From positions 186,001 through 250,000 of the forward strand of contig NZ_JACXBP010000001.1 of assembly GCF_014773485.1 (NCBI RefSeq): a stretch of DNA of 64,000 nt, in the 5' to 3' direction. The translations under genes and the position numbers were made by a program. Positions within the stretch are counted from its first letter, which is position 1. Each line of letters opens with the position of its first letter. This document shows, piece by piece, positions 1-9,335 of this stretch. Source of the stretch: Erwinia aphidicola (GTDB lineage: Bacteria > Pseudomonadota > Gammaproteobacteria > Enterobacterales > Enterobacteriaceae). The notes under the pieces were generated by a model, which worked only from the letters and a program-made list of their open reading frames with translations, searched no databases and was not told the origin of the DNA.

Positions 1-954
1 GCTGATAATGGCAAAGAGCCAAATGTTTCCGGCCCGCTGAAGGTGGGTAACTCGCTGGTGGATGCATTCACGCTGCAGTATTACGAAGGTTTCCCAATGG
101 AGCAGGTGGCCTGGGGGCAGATAAAAACGCCTGAGCAGTGGCAGGAGCTGGCCGCGATTAAAAATGGTTATCAGGATGCGCTGTTCACCTCCCCGGCCGT
201 CGCGCACGAAGTCGCCGCGCCGCTGGTGGACTACATTCGCAGCATGCTGGTCGACCAGGATAAAGCCAGCGCGCCTAAAGTGACGCTGATGGTGGGGCAC
301 GACTCTAACATTGCTTCACTGCTGACCGCTTTGGATTTCAAACCGTATGACCTGCCGGGCCAGAATGAGCAGACGCCAATCGGTGGCATGGTGCAGTTCC
401 AGCGCTGGCACGACAAGAAAAATGACAAGGAGCTGGTCAAAGTGGAGTACGTCTACCAGACATCCGGCCAGCTGCGTGATGCAGAGCCGCTGTCGCTGGA
501 CAATCCACCGAAGCGCGTCACGCTGCAGATGGCCGGATGCCCGACCGATGCCAACGGCTTCTGCTCGTGGGATAAGTTTACCGAAGTGCTGAACACGGCA
601 CTGCAGGGCACGCCGCTGCAGGTGGCTACCCCGGCTCCCGCTGCTGCTGCGCCTGCTGCCGATGCCAAACCGGCCGACGAGAAAGCCGTAGTAAACAAAG
701 CCCTGGCCGATAAAGCGGCCGCGGATAAGGCCGCAGCGGAAAAGGCAGCGCAGGCGAAAGCATCAGCTGAAAAAGCAGCGGCAGACAAAGCCGCTGCGGA
801 AAAGGCCGCGAAAGAGAAGGCCGCAGCCGACAAAGCTGCTGCCGACAAGGCAACGGCGGATAAAGCCGCCAGTGACAAAGCCACGGCAGAGAAAACCTCC
901 CCTGGCGCGGCAGAGACTAAACCCGCCCCGGCGGCGGCCCCTGCGGCCAAGTGA
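1..954 (+). CDS. agp: Glucose-1-phosphatase (Agp), 3' part, with Ala/Lys-rich C-terminal extension
   Basis: Periplasmic histidine acid phosphatase that releases phosphate from glucose-1-phosphate. The frame is open from base 1, so the signal peptide and the N-terminal RHGxRxP site lie outside the window. What remains matches E. coli Agp closely, including the catalytic His-Asp in [11 protein letters not shown] (around base 292) and a Cys pair near the usual C-terminus. E. coli Agp ends at about base 610. Here the frame runs about 110 codons further, through a Pro/Ala linker and then repeats of the AADKAAAEK type, ending [10 protein letters not shown]. Neighbours yccJ-wrbA are next to agp in E. 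coli but about 10 kb away here. Identity is secure; the tail's role is unknown. Confidence 0.93.
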   Translation, partial: ADNGKEPNVSGPLKVGNSLVDAFTLQYYEGFPMEQVAWGQIKTPEQWQELAAIKNGYQDALFTSPAVAHEVAAPLVDYIRSMLVDQDKASAPKVTLMVGHDSNIASLLTALDFKPYDLPGQNEQTPIGGMVQFQRWHDKKNDKELVKVEYVYQTSGQLRDAEPLSLDNPPKRVTLQMAGCPTDANGFCSWDKFTEVLNTALQGTPLQVATPAPAAAAPAADAKPADEKAVVNKALADKAAADKAAAEKAAQAKASAEKAAADKAAAEKAAKEKAAADKAAADKATADKAASDKATAEKTSPGAAETKPAPAAAPAAK

Positions 955-975
955 TGTAGCCGAGAGTGTGACAAC

Positions 976-1006
976 AGGCCAGCAGCTGATGCTGGCCTTT
1001 TTTTTT
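976..1006 (+). terminator. Rho-independent terminator of agp
   Basis: A perfect 9-bp stem (AGGCCAGCA / TGCTGGCCT) with a 5-base loop is followed by nine T. It lies 22 bases after the agp stop codon. Confidence 0.9.
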
Positions 1007-1139
1007 CTCCGCTGGGCAAATGCTGCCGCCAGCGGTTAGGCATTTAACGTCTCTCCTCAGTGTAAGCAGCGATATACCCTGATTTTCTTGTTCATCCGGT
1101 GCTTTGGCACCCGACTTAACGAATCAGGAGACGCATTCA

Positions 1140-2099
1140 ATGACCCGTTCAACCAGCTATGGTGAGATTCAGCCTGGCGAGCACAAAACGCTTATCCCAG
1201 GCGTAACGCTCTCTGACTCTCATTGCTCTTCCCGCTTACTTCTCCTCACCTTCAACGAAGAGGTCACTCAGGCTTTTCTACAGGCAGCGCGCACCTTGCC
1301 GGTTCAGGCGCTGGAGTACAAATCGATGTTGCGCTTTCACCTTGGCAAACTGCTGGACGACCTCTGCGGCAATCAGCTGCGGTCGCTGCTGAGTCGCACC
1401 CTGCAGTCGCGCGAGCAGGGGGCACTGTTAATCAATGCGCAGGGGTTGATCAGCGTTGACCGGGCAGAGGAGATGGTCCGTCTGGCCACGGCGATCGCGC
1501 ATCTGATTGGCCGCGCAAATTTCGACTCGATGAGCGGACAGTACTACGCACGCTTTGTGGTGAAAAACAGCGACGATTCCGACAGCTACCTGCGTCAGCC
1601 GCACAAGCCGCTGGAGCTGCATAATGACGGCACCTACGTGGATGAACCGACGGATTTTGTGCTGATGATGAAAATCGACGAGCAAAATATGCAGGGCGGT
1701 GAGTCGATTCTGCTGCACCTTGATGACTGGGCGCAGCTCGACAGCTGGTTCAGCCATCCGCTGGCGCGGCGTACGATGCGCTGGTCGGCACCGCCCAGTA
1801 AAAATACGCCGCACAGCGTTTACCACCCGGTATTTGGCGTGGACGAACGCGGCCGGCCGGTGATGCGCTACATTGACCAGTTTGTTCAGCCAAAAGATTT
1901 TACCGAGGGCAACTGGCTGACCGCGCTGTCGGACTCGCTGGAAAACAGCGGAGGTAAAATCTACGTTCCGGTGCCGGTGGGCAGCATGCTGTTGATCAAC
2001 AATCACTTCTGGCTGCACGGGCGCGATAAATTCCTGCCGCATCCGGCGTTACGGCGCGAGCTGCTGCGCCAGCGCGGTTACTTCACACCGGTGCTGTAA
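1140..2099 (+). CDS. glaH: Glutarate 2-hydroxylase GlaH (CsiD)
   Basis: Fe(II)/2-oxoglutarate-dependent dioxygenase that hydroxylates glutarate to L-2-hydroxyglutarate in lysine/cadaverine breakdown, releasing succinate and CO2. The 319-residue protein aligns along its length with E. coli CsiD/GlaH. The iron ligands are visible as H161-x-D163 (ELHNDGTY) and H293 (FWLHGRDKF). ATG 1140 was chosen because CAGGAG lies just upstream and no family homology precedes it. lhgO follows after 26 bases, as in the E. coli csiD operon, but gabDTP and csiR are missing here. Confidence 0.93.
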   Translation: MTRSTSYGEIQPGEHKTLIPGVTLSDSHCSSRLLLLTFNEEVTQAFLQAARTLPVQALEYKSMLRFHLGKLLDDLCGNQLRSLLSRTLQSREQGALLINAQGLISVDRAEEMVRLATAIAHLIGRANFDSMSGQYYARFVVKNSDDSDSYLRQPHKPLELHNDGTYVDEPTDFVLMMKIDEQNMQGGESILLHLDDWAQLDSWFSHPLARRTMRWSAPPSKNTPHSVYHPVFGVDERGRPVMRYIDQFVQPKDFTEGNWLTALSDSLENSGGKIYVPVPVGSMLLINNHFWLHGRDKFLPHPALRRELLRQRGYFTPVL

Positions 2100-2125
2100 T
2101 CGTCGGGCAGGGAGGGCTGCGCACA

Positions 2126-3319
2126 ATGTATGATTTCGTGATTGTTGGCGGGGGCATTATCGGGATGTCGACGGCTATGCAGCTGATGACCGCCTATCCG
2201 GATGCGCGGATAGCGGTGCTGGAGAAGGAGACCGGGCCAGCCCAGCACCAGACCGGTCACAACAGTGGCGTGATCCACGCGGGGGTCTATTACACGCCGG
2301 GCAGCCTGAAGGCGCGCTTCTGCCTGGCCGGCAATCAGGCGACCAGGAAATTCTGCTCACGCCATCAAATTCCCTGGCAGGCGTGTGGAAAAATAGTTGT
2401 CGCCACAACGCCGCTTGAGATGGATCGCATGGCAACCCTGTGGAAGCGTTCGGCGGCAAACGGGCTGCAGCGGGAGTGGCTGAATGCAGAACAGCTGCAA
2501 GAGAGGGAGCCAAATATTGTTGGCCTCGGCGGCATTCTGGTGCCCGCCAGCAGTATTGTTGACTACCGTCAGGTCACGGTTACGATGGCTGAGATATTCA
2601 CCCGCCGGGGCGGTGAAATTATCTATCAGGCTGAGGTCACAGCGCTGCATGAGGAGAGGCAAAGCGTGGCCATCACCACGGCGCGCAGCGAGTTCAGCTC
2701 ACGCTATCTGATCGCCTGCTCAGGGCTGATGGCCGATCGGCTGGTGGCTATGCTGGGGATCGATGCGGGCTTTATCATCTGTCCGTTCCGCGGCGAATAT
2801 TTCCGTCTTGCCAGCCAGCACAACCAGATTGTTAACCATCTTATCTATCCGGTGCCCGACCCTGCGGTGCCGTTTCTCGGCGTTCACCTGACGCGGACGA
2901 TTGAGGGTAGCGTCACCGTCGGCCCCAATGCGGTGCTGGCCATGCAGCGGGAAGGCTATCACAAACTTGATTTCAGCTGGCGCGATGTCCGGCAAATGGC
3001 GGCCTATCCGGGAATGCGCAAAATGCTGCGCAGGCACTTTCAGGCGGGCGTGCAGGAGATGAAAAATTCACTCTACAAAAGTGGCTATTTGCGGCTGGTG
3101 CAGCGCTATTGCCCCACTCTACAACAGCAGGACCTGCTGCCGCATCCGGCGGGCGTGCGCGCCCAGGCAGTCACGCGTGAAGGGGAGCTTATCGACGACT
3201 TTCTGTTCGTCAGCACTGCCCGCACCCTTCACGTCTGCAACGCGCCGTCGCCTGCTGCCACCTCAGCCCTGCCGATCGGCGAGCATATCGTCAGCCGGAT
3301 TAAGGCGCTGGTGGGGTAG
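2126..3319 (+). CDS. lhgO: L-2-hydroxyglutarate dehydrogenase LhgO
   Basis: FAD-dependent, membrane-associated oxidase that converts L-2-hydroxyglutarate to 2-oxoglutarate and passes electrons to the quinone pool. The N-terminus carries the dinucleotide-binding motif VGGGIIG (residues 7-13), followed by a DAO-type fold; 397 residues is normal length. It regenerates the 2-oxoglutarate that GlaH consumes, so the pair turns glutarate into succinate. Its last 57 bases overlap the 3' end of the convergent LysR gene. Confidence 0.93.
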   Translation: MYDFVIVGGGIIGMSTAMQLMTAYPDARIAVLEKETGPAQHQTGHNSGVIHAGVYYTPGSLKARFCLAGNQATRKFCSRHQIPWQACGKIVVATTPLEMDRMATLWKRSAANGLQREWLNAEQLQEREPNIVGLGGILVPASSIVDYRQVTVTMAEIFTRRGGEIIYQAEVTALHEERQSVAITTARSEFSSRYLIACSGLMADRLVAMLGIDAGFIICPFRGEYFRLASQHNQIVNHLIYPVPDPAVPFLGVHLTRTIEGSVTVGPNAVLAMQREGYHKLDFSWRDVRQMAAYPGMRKMLRRHFQAGVQEMKNSLYKSGYLRLVQRYCPTLQQQDLLPHPAGVRAQAVTREGELIDDFLFVSTARTLHVCNAPSPAATSALPIGEHIVSRIKALVG

Positions 3320-4186
3320 CCGCAGCATCGCGATCAGTGCGGAGAGCAGCGGCCGTTGTTCAGCGCTGTTCCAGACGCAGAGCGAGGGTAACAGCAGCGA
3401 ACTCTGCGGCAGCGGGCAATAGCTGACGCCGGCCATCGCGGTAAAACGCAGGCTGGCGGGGACCAGTGCGATACCGCAACCGCGCGCCACCAGCGCCACG
3501 ACGCCCAGCCAGTGGCGTGCCTCCCAGCGCGTGTCGGGCTCAATATCTGCGGCCAGCAATACTGACTGAATGCGGTCGTAATAACGCGGGGAAAATCGGC
3601 GCGCGAAGAGGATAAATGGCTCCTCTTTGAGCTGGTTGAGCGCCAGCTCACCGGCAGCAGCCAGCGGATGCTGCACCGGTAAGCAGAGTGCCAGCCTGTC
3701 GTGGGAAAAACGCAGTGAGGAGAGGCCTGCGGGCAGGGGGGATGTATGAATAAACCCCACGTCCAGGCTGCCGTGAGCCAGCTCGCTTAGCTGGTTGCAG
3801 GTATTGAGCTCGCGCATACTCAGCTGCATCCCCGCGTGGCGCTGCTGAAACTGCTGCATCAGCTCGGGCAGTCCCTGATAGAGCAGCGCGCCGACATAAC
3901 CGATACGCAGATGGCCGGTCACCCCGTGCGCCACGTTTTGCACCTCAAGTAGCATGCTTTCCATCCGGTCCAGCAGCGCCTGGGCCGCAGGGATCAGCGC
4001 CTTACCTGCGGCAGTTAGCCGCACCTGCTGGTGGCTGCGTTCAAACAATTTTGCCCCGATTGACTCCTCCAGCTGGCGAATGCTGACGCTCAGCGGCGGC
4101 TGTGAAATAGCCAGACGCAGGGCGGCACGGCCAAAATGCAGCTCCTCGGCCAGCACCAGAAAATAGTGTAAACGACGGGTATCCAT
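3263..4186 (-). CDS. LysR-family regulator of the adjacent acyl-CoA operon
   Basis: A 307-residue LysR-type transcription factor. The winged helix-turn-helix is at residues 1-60 (MDTRRLHYFLVLAEELHFGR, then SQPPLSVSIRQLEE), followed by a periplasmic-binding-protein-like effector domain. It is transcribed divergently from the acyl-CoA dehydrogenase operon across 125 bases that contain LTTR-like dyads, so it most likely controls that operon with a CoA-ester or carboxylate effector. Its 3' end overlaps lhgO. The effector cannot be read from sequence. Confidence 0.88.
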   Translation of the reverse strand: MDTRRLHYFLVLAEELHFGRAALRLAISQPPLSVSIRQLEESIGAKLFERSHQQVRLTAAGKALIPAAQALLDRMESMLLEVQNVAHGVTGHLRIGYVGALLYQGLPELMQQFQQRHAGMQLSMRELNTCNQLSELAHGSLDVGFIHTSPLPAGLSSLRFSHDRLALCLPVQHPLAAAGELALNQLKEEPFILFARRFSPRYYDRIQSVLLAADIEPDTRWEARHWLGVVALVARGCGIALVPASLRFTAMAGVSYCPLPQSSLLLPSLCVWNSAEQRPLLSALIAMLRLPHQRLNPADDMLADRQG

Positions 4187-4224
4187 GAGCGGCAGTTCAC
4201 TCCTCCGGTGGCGACATCATCTGA

Positions 4225-4254
4225 ATACAGTATCAGCCGATACAGCGTCGGTAT
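4225..4254. promoter_or_regulatory. Candidate LysR operator (T-N11-A boxes)
   Basis: Two related dyads lie between the divergent LysR gene and the acyl-CoA operon: ATACAGTAT (4225-4233) and ATACAGCGTCGGTAT (4240-4254). The second has the T-N11-A form with ATAC/GTAT arms typical of LysR sites. Assignment to this regulator rests on position. Confidence 0.5.
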
Positions 4255-4311
4255 TGGACAAAGCTGCGCCATTTGCCAACAGTGGTCCTCAGACAACGCA
4301 ATGGAGGTCAC

Positions 4312-6021
4312 ATGTCTCTCTTCAATTCTCAAGCGGAAAACATTCCGGATCGTCACGACGTCAATCTGTTTACCAGCGACACCACGCTTCAGGCTCTCCT
4401 GCCGCTTTATCTCTCTGACGCACTGCGCAAACAGCTGCATGCCCGGCTGCAAACGCTGGGGGCACTGGCCGGGGGGCGGCTGAATGCACTTGCCGAGAGC
4501 GCCGATAAAAATCCACCGCAGCTGAAGATGCGCAGCCGCACCGGCAACGACCGGCAGAGCATCATCAAGCACCCGGCGTATAGCGAAATGGAACAGCTTG
4601 CTTTTGGTGACTTTGCCATGGCGGCGCTCTCACACCGCGCCGATCTTCCCGGCTGGCCGGGGCCCTGCCCGCCGCTGGTGAAATACCTGTTTACCTATCT
4701 GTTCGTGCAGGCCGAATTTGGTCTGATGTGCCCGGTTTCAATGACCGACTCGCTGGCGCGCACGCTGAAAAAGTTTGGCTCGCCGATGCTGACGCAGCGT
4801 TATCTGCCGCGCCTGACCTCCCTGGATGCCGCAACGCGCCTGCAGGGAGCGATGTTTATGACCGAGCAGGACGCAGGTTCTGATATTGCCGCCACCACCG
4901 CGCTGGCGGTGCCAGCGCAAGATCACTATCTGCTGTATGGCGAAAAGTGGTTCTGCTCGAACCCTGACGCCGGGCTGGCGATGGTGCTGGCACGTATTGA
5001 GGGCGCTCCCGGGGGGATAAAAGGGGTGTCGCTGTTTCTGCTGCCGCGCACGCTGGAGGGGGGAGCCGCCAACGCCTACCGAATTCTGCGGCTGAAAGAT
5101 AAGTTGGGCACGCGCTCGATGGCCAGCGGAGAGATCCGGCTGGAAGGTGCCCAGGCCTGGCTGGTGGGTGAGGCAGGTCGTGGCTTTGTACAGATGGCGG
5201 ATATGATTAACAACTCGCGTCTGTCAAACGGCGTGCGCTCCGCCGGGCTGATGCAGCGGGCGGTCAGCGAAGCGTTCTACATCGCCCGGCAGCGGCGTGC
5301 CTTCGGCAAAACGCTGATTGAGCAGCCGCTGATGCGACGCCAGCTGCTAAAAATTTTACTGCCTTGTGAGCAGGCGCGCAGCATGGTGCTGCAGAGCGCA
5401 GAGATACTGCGCCGGGCTGACGGCGGTGATAAACAGGCTTACGCGCTGCTGCGTATTCTGACGCCGCTGATTAAGTTTCGCGCCTGCCGCGATGCGCGTA
5501 AGGTCACCGCAGATGCCATGGAGGTGCGCGGCGGCTGCGGTTATATCGAAGAGTGGGGCGACCCACGCCTGTTCAGGGATGCGCAGCTTGGCTCGATCTG
5601 GGAAGGGACCAGCAACATTGTGGCGCTGGACGTGCGGCGCGCCATTCTGCGGGAGCAGTCGCTGGAGGCGCTGGCGCCCTGGCTGGCGCACTACCTGTCT
5701 GAGGCAAAGCTGGGCAGCGAGCTGCAGCAGCAGTTTGCCGCAGCGCAGGAACAGGTGTGGGCGCTGGCCGCAGCGAGCGCTCAACCCGAGGGCACGGCGC
5801 TGGCCCGTGCCGCAGCCAGCGGACTCTATCATTTCATCAGTGCGGTCATCATGGCGTGGGAGAGCCAGCAGGCCGGGCTGCCGGCCAGACGCCAGCTTGC
5901 CCAGCTAATCCTTATTCATAAGCTGCTGCCGCATAACCCGCTGGGCCGTGATGCAGCGATGGCGCCTGAGGTTGAAGCGCAGCTGCTGGCCGACGTCGGC
6001 GATGCCGGGCGGGAGCAATAG
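4312..6021 (+). CDS. Acyl-CoA dehydrogenase, AidB-like subfamily
   Basis: A 569-residue flavoprotein of the acyl-CoA dehydrogenase superfamily, longer than the usual 380-400 residues and organised like AidB. It has an N-terminal helical extension, MTEQDAGSD at 183-191 (FAD/substrate loop), the beta-domain motif GEKWFCSN, and the C-terminal IWEGTSNIV with catalytic-type Glu431. ATG 4312 follows a strong GGAGGT. The next two genes encode a class III CoA-transferase and a FadB-like protein, so a beta-oxidation role on a CoA ester is more likely than an AidB-type DNA-damage role. The substrate is unknown. Confidence 0.85.
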   Translation: MSLFNSQAENIPDRHDVNLFTSDTTLQALLPLYLSDALRKQLHARLQTLGALAGGRLNALAESADKNPPQLKMRSRTGNDRQSIIKHPAYSEMEQLAFGDFAMAALSHRADLPGWPGPCPPLVKYLFTYLFVQAEFGLMCPVSMTDSLARTLKKFGSPMLTQRYLPRLTSLDAATRLQGAMFMTEQDAGSDIAATTALAVPAQDHYLLYGEKWFCSNPDAGLAMVLARIEGAPGGIKGVSLFLLPRTLEGGAANAYRILRLKDKLGTRSMASGEIRLEGAQAWLVGEAGRGFVQMADMINNSRLSNGVRSAGLMQRAVSEAFYIARQRRAFGKTLIEQPLMRRQLLKILLPCEQARSMVLQSAEILRRADGGDKQAYALLRILTPLIKFRACRDARKVTADAMEVRGGCGYIEEWGDPRLFRDAQLGSIWEGTSNIVALDVRRAILREQSLEALAPWLAHYLSEAKLGSELQQQFAAAQEQVWALAAASAQPEGTALARAAASGLYHFISAVIMAWESQQAGLPARRQLAQLILIHKLLPHNPLGRDAAMAPEVEAQLLADVGDAGREQ

Positions 6022-6023
6022 CC

Positions 6024-7133
6024 ATGACGGCGTTAACCACAGGTTCACTGGCGGGGATCCGCGTTATCGATCTCTCGCGCGTGCTGGGGGGGCCCTGGTG
6101 CGGCCAGCTGCTGGGCGATCACGGTGCCGACGTGATAAAAGTCGAGCCGCCGCAGGGCGATGAAACCCGCCGCTGGGGGCCGCCTTTCAAACAGGGGGTG
6201 GCGGCGTACTACCTGGGTCTTAACCGCAATAAACGCAGCGGTCCGTCTCTGGATTTATCGCAGCAGAGCGGGCGCGAAACGCTGTTTGAGCTGCTGGCCG
6301 ATGCGGATGTGCTGATTGAAAACTTCAAGGCCGGCACGATGGAGAGGTGGGGAATAGGCTATGAGAGCCTGGCAAGGCGCTTTCCGCGCCTGATCCACTG
6401 CCGCGTGTCGGGTTTTGGTGGCGATGGTCCGCTCGGCGGATTAGTCGGCTATGACGCCGCGCTACAGGCGATGAGCGGCATAATGAGCGTCAACGGCGAA
6501 GCAGACAGCGGTGGCGTACGCGTCGGGATACCGATAGTCGACCAGTCTGCCGGGATGAATGCGGCCATCGGTATTCTGCTGGCGCTGTTTGAGCGCACCC
6601 GCAGCGGGCTGGGGCAGTTTATTGAAGCCAGCCTGTATGATACCGCGCTCTCGATGCTGCATCCCTATTCGACTAACTGGCTCACCAGCCAGCAGCCGCC
6701 GCAGCGCAGCGGCAATGCCCATATCAGCGTCTATCCCTATGACGTTTTCCCAACGGGTGGCGTGGCGGTATTTATTGGCGCAGGCAACGACAGGCAGTTT
6801 CACACGCTGTGTGAATGCCTGCAGGCGCCCGAACTGGCAGGCGATGAGCGCTTTGCTACCCCTGCCGCGCGCTCGGTAAACCGGCGGCAGCTGCGCACTT
6901 TACTGATTGCGCAGCTGGCTGGCTATGACGGAGCCGAATTTTCAGAGCAGCTGCTAAGGGCGGGGGTGCCCAGCGCGCCGCTGCTCACGGTTGATGCCGC
7001 CCTGTCACATCCGCACACCCTCCACCGTAAGATGATCATCCGTATCGGTGACGGCTATTGTGGCGTCGCCTCGCCGATTAAGCTCAGCCGCACCCCGGCC
7101 AGCTATCGCCTGGCGCCGCCGATAAAGGCGTAA
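6024..7133 (+). CDS. CaiB/BaiF family (class III) CoA-transferase
   Basis: Class III CoA-transferase of 369 residues, predicted to load CoA from a donor thioester onto a carboxylic acid. The N-terminal motif GIRVIDLSRVLGGPWCGQLL and KVEPPQGDETRRWGPP are hallmarks of the family. The likely catalytic Asp is D144 in GYDAALQAMSG. It starts two bases after the dehydrogenase stop. Related enzymes activate glutarate, carnitine or branched dicarboxylates, but the acceptor cannot be told here. Confidence 0.88.
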   Translation: MTALTTGSLAGIRVIDLSRVLGGPWCGQLLGDHGADVIKVEPPQGDETRRWGPPFKQGVAAYYLGLNRNKRSGPSLDLSQQSGRETLFELLADADVLIENFKAGTMERWGIGYESLARRFPRLIHCRVSGFGGDGPLGGLVGYDAALQAMSGIMSVNGEADSGGVRVGIPIVDQSAGMNAAIGILLALFERTRSGLGQFIEASLYDTALSMLHPYSTNWLTSQQPPQRSGNAHISVYPYDVFPTGGVAVFIGAGNDRQFHTLCECLQAPELAGDERFATPAARSVNRRQLRTLLIAQLAGYDGAEFSEQLLRAGVPSAPLLTVDAALSHPHTLHRKMIIRIGDGYCGVASPIKLSRTPASYRLAPPIKA

Positions 7134-7160
7134 GCTAATGATAACGGGAGGTAAGCGACC

Positions 7161-9278
7161 ATGAAAAACAACCGTCAGCAGCCACGCGGGCGTGTGGGAA
7201 TAGCGCTGGCGCGTCAGGGGACGATTTTGATCGCCACCCTAGATAATCCACCGGTCAACGCCATCAGCGCAGCGGTGCGCACTGCGCTTCAGGCGCTACT
7301 GCTGCAGCTGAGTCACGATGATGAGATTGCGGCACTGCTGCTGCTGGGTCGCGGTGGCCACTTTTCGGCAGGAGCCGACATTCGGGAATTTGGTCAGGCC
7401 CGCCCGCCGCCCGCACTGCGCGATCTCTGCGACCAGCTGGAAGCCAGCGATAAGCTGGTGGTGGCGGCAATTTCCGGCAACGCACTTGGCGGCGGGCTGG
7501 AGCTGGCGATGGCGGCCCACTATCGGCTGGCACTGCCCGACGCGCGTCTGGGGCTGCCGGAAATCAGGCTCGGCCTGCTGCCCGGCGCCGGGGGCAGCCA
7601 GCGCAGCGTGCGGCTGACAGGCGTCAAGGCGGCGCTCGACATGATGCTCGGCGGTGATCTGCTCTCGGGTGAACAGGCGCTGGCGATCGGGCTGGTAGAT
7701 CGCCTGGGGCACAATGCGCGTGAAGATGGCCTGACATGGACCCGCGAACTGCTGGCGGCAGGCGGGGAAGTGCGCCGTAGCGCGACGACAAGCGCCAGAG
7801 CAGAGAGCCGCGAGTCGGTGCAGGCAGCGCTCAGCGCCGCGCGTGCGAAGCTGGCGCTACAGTTCAGGGGGCTGTTCTCTCCCGCGCTGATTATTGACTG
7901 CGTGGAGGCGGCCAGCCGCAGTACATTTGCCGCGGGCTGTCGCTTCGAAGCGGCACAGTTTCAGCGCTGCCTCTTCAGCCCTCAGCACCGCGCGCTGGTG
8001 CACATTTTTCTGGCGGAGAAAAGAGCAGCAAAGTTTCCTCTGCCGCCGGGGGTTACGCCAGCAAGCTTCAGCGCTGCGGGGGTAATTGGCGGGGGAACGA
8101 TGGGGGCGGGTATCGCGGTGGTGATGCTGAACGCCGGTCTGCAGGTCACTCTGGTTGAGCGTGACGCGCTGAGCCTGGAGGGCGGGCTGGCACGCATCAG
8201 GGGCTATTTCCAGCGCCAGATCGCGAAAATGCGGCTGACGCCAGGCGAAGTGCAGAGCCGGCTGGCGCGACTGCAGGGGACGCTTGAGCTGAGCGCGTTG
8301 CAACCTGCCGATCTGGTTGTCGAAGCGGTGACGGAAGATCTGGCCGTTAAACAGGCGCTGTTTCGCCAGTTAGCCGTTCACTGCCGCGCCGATGCGCTGC
8401 TGGCCAGCAATAGCTCCTACCTCTCTATTACCCAGATAGCCGCGGGAACCGCCTGCGCCAGCCACAGCCTGGGGCTGCATTTCTTTTCTCCCGCGCCGGT
8501 CATGCGGCTGCTGGAGGTGATCGCCCCGGAGAGCGTCCCACAGCGTATTGTTGCCAGTGCGTTCAGTCTGGCACGGCGGCTGGGCAAAATAGCGGTGCGC
8601 AGCGGCATCTGCGATGGCTTTATCGGCAACCGTATTATGTCTGTGACTCGCCGGGCTGCCGAGGCCATGCTGGTGGAGGGGGCCTCACCGTATGAGATTG
8701 ACAGCGCGCTGCGCGGCTTTGGCTTTGCTATGGGGCCGTTTGAAACCAGCGATCTGGCCGGTGGTGACATCGGCTGGGCCACGCGCAGGCGGCGCGCGGC
8801 GACCCGCGATGCGCGCGAGCGCTATGTCAGCATTGCCGACCGCCTGTGCGAACAGGGATGGCTGGGGCAAAAAACCGGGCGCGGGTGGTATCGCTACGCT
8901 GCGGGCGAGAAAAACGGGCTACCTGACCCTGAAGTGCTGGCCGTGGTTGATGCCGAGCGCCGCCGGGCAAATATTGTGCCGCGCAGCTTCAGCCCGCCTG
9001 AGATTGTTCGACGCTACCTGCTGGCAATGATCAATGAGGGGGCAAAAGTGGTGGAAGAGGGCATCGCCCGCTGTCCGGGAGATGTGGATGTGGTCATGGT
9101 CGCGGGCTTTGGCTTCCCCCGCTATCGGGGCGGCCCGCTGTTTTACGCCGACACCCTTGGGCTGGACCGGGTAGTGCGTGATTTAACCCGATTTGCGGAG
9201 GAAGAACCCCACTTCTGGCGTCCCGCAGCACTGCTGTTGCAGCGGGCCAAACAGGGCCGGCCCATTTCTCAGGCCTGA
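7161..9278 (+). CDS. Bifunctional enoyl-CoA hydratase / 3-hydroxyacyl-CoA dehydrogenase (FadB-like)
   Basis: A fusion of 705 residues. The crotonase domain (about 10-190) has the GNALGGGLELA and LPEIRLGLLPGAGG motifs with Glu114 and Glu134 at the FadB catalytic positions. An NAD-binding domain starts near residue 305 (VIGGGTMGAG), followed by LGLHFFSPAPVM with the catalytic His and C-terminal dehydrogenase domains. GGAGG precedes ATG 7161. It would hydrate and then oxidise the enoyl-CoA made by the first gene of the operon. No thiolase gene is present nearby, so the 3-ketoacyl-CoA must be cleaved elsewhere. Confidence 0.9.
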   Translation: MKNNRQQPRGRVGIALARQGTILIATLDNPPVNAISAAVRTALQALLLQLSHDDEIAALLLLGRGGHFSAGADIREFGQARPPPALRDLCDQLEASDKLVVAAISGNALGGGLELAMAAHYRLALPDARLGLPEIRLGLLPGAGGSQRSVRLTGVKAALDMMLGGDLLSGEQALAIGLVDRLGHNAREDGLTWTRELLAAGGEVRRSATTSARAESRESVQAALSAARAKLALQFRGLFSPALIIDCVEAASRSTFAAGCRFEAAQFQRCLFSPQHRALVHIFLAEKRAAKFPLPPGVTPASFSAAGVIGGGTMGAGIAVVMLNAGLQVTLVERDALSLEGGLARIRGYFQRQIAKMRLTPGEVQSRLARLQGTLELSALQPADLVVEAVTEDLAVKQALFRQLAVHCRADALLASNSSYLSITQIAAGTACASHSLGLHFFSPAPVMRLLEVIAPESVPQRIVASAFSLARRLGKIAVRSGICDGFIGNRIMSVTRRAAEAMLVEGASPYEIDSALRGFGFAMGPFETSDLAGGDIGWATRRRRAATRDARERYVSIADRLCEQGWLGQKTGRGWYRYAAGEKNGLPDPEVLAVVDAERRRANIVPRSFSPPEIVRRYLLAMINEGAKVVEEGIARCPGDVDVVMVAGFGFPRYRGGPLFYADTLGLDRVVRDLTRFAEEEPHFWRPAALLLQRAKQGRPISQA

Positions 9279-9285
9279 CCGGGGT

Positions 9286-9313
9286 AAAAAAAAAGCCGAC
9301 ATTATGTCGGCTT
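9286..9313 (-). terminator. Terminator of the semialdehyde dehydrogenase gene
   Basis: A 9-bp stem (AAGCCGACA / TGTCGGCTT) with a TTA loop is flanked on the left by nine A, which read as a T run on the minus strand. It separates the converging transcripts of the FadB-like gene and sad. Confidence 0.85.
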
Positions 9314-9335
9314 GACGTTTACTGATGAGGAGAGG

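Noticed and set aside
453..1043. Ala-rich 196-codon frame antisense to the agp repeat tail
   Set aside because: It is simply the complement of the Ala/Lys repeats and has no homology or ribosome-binding site.
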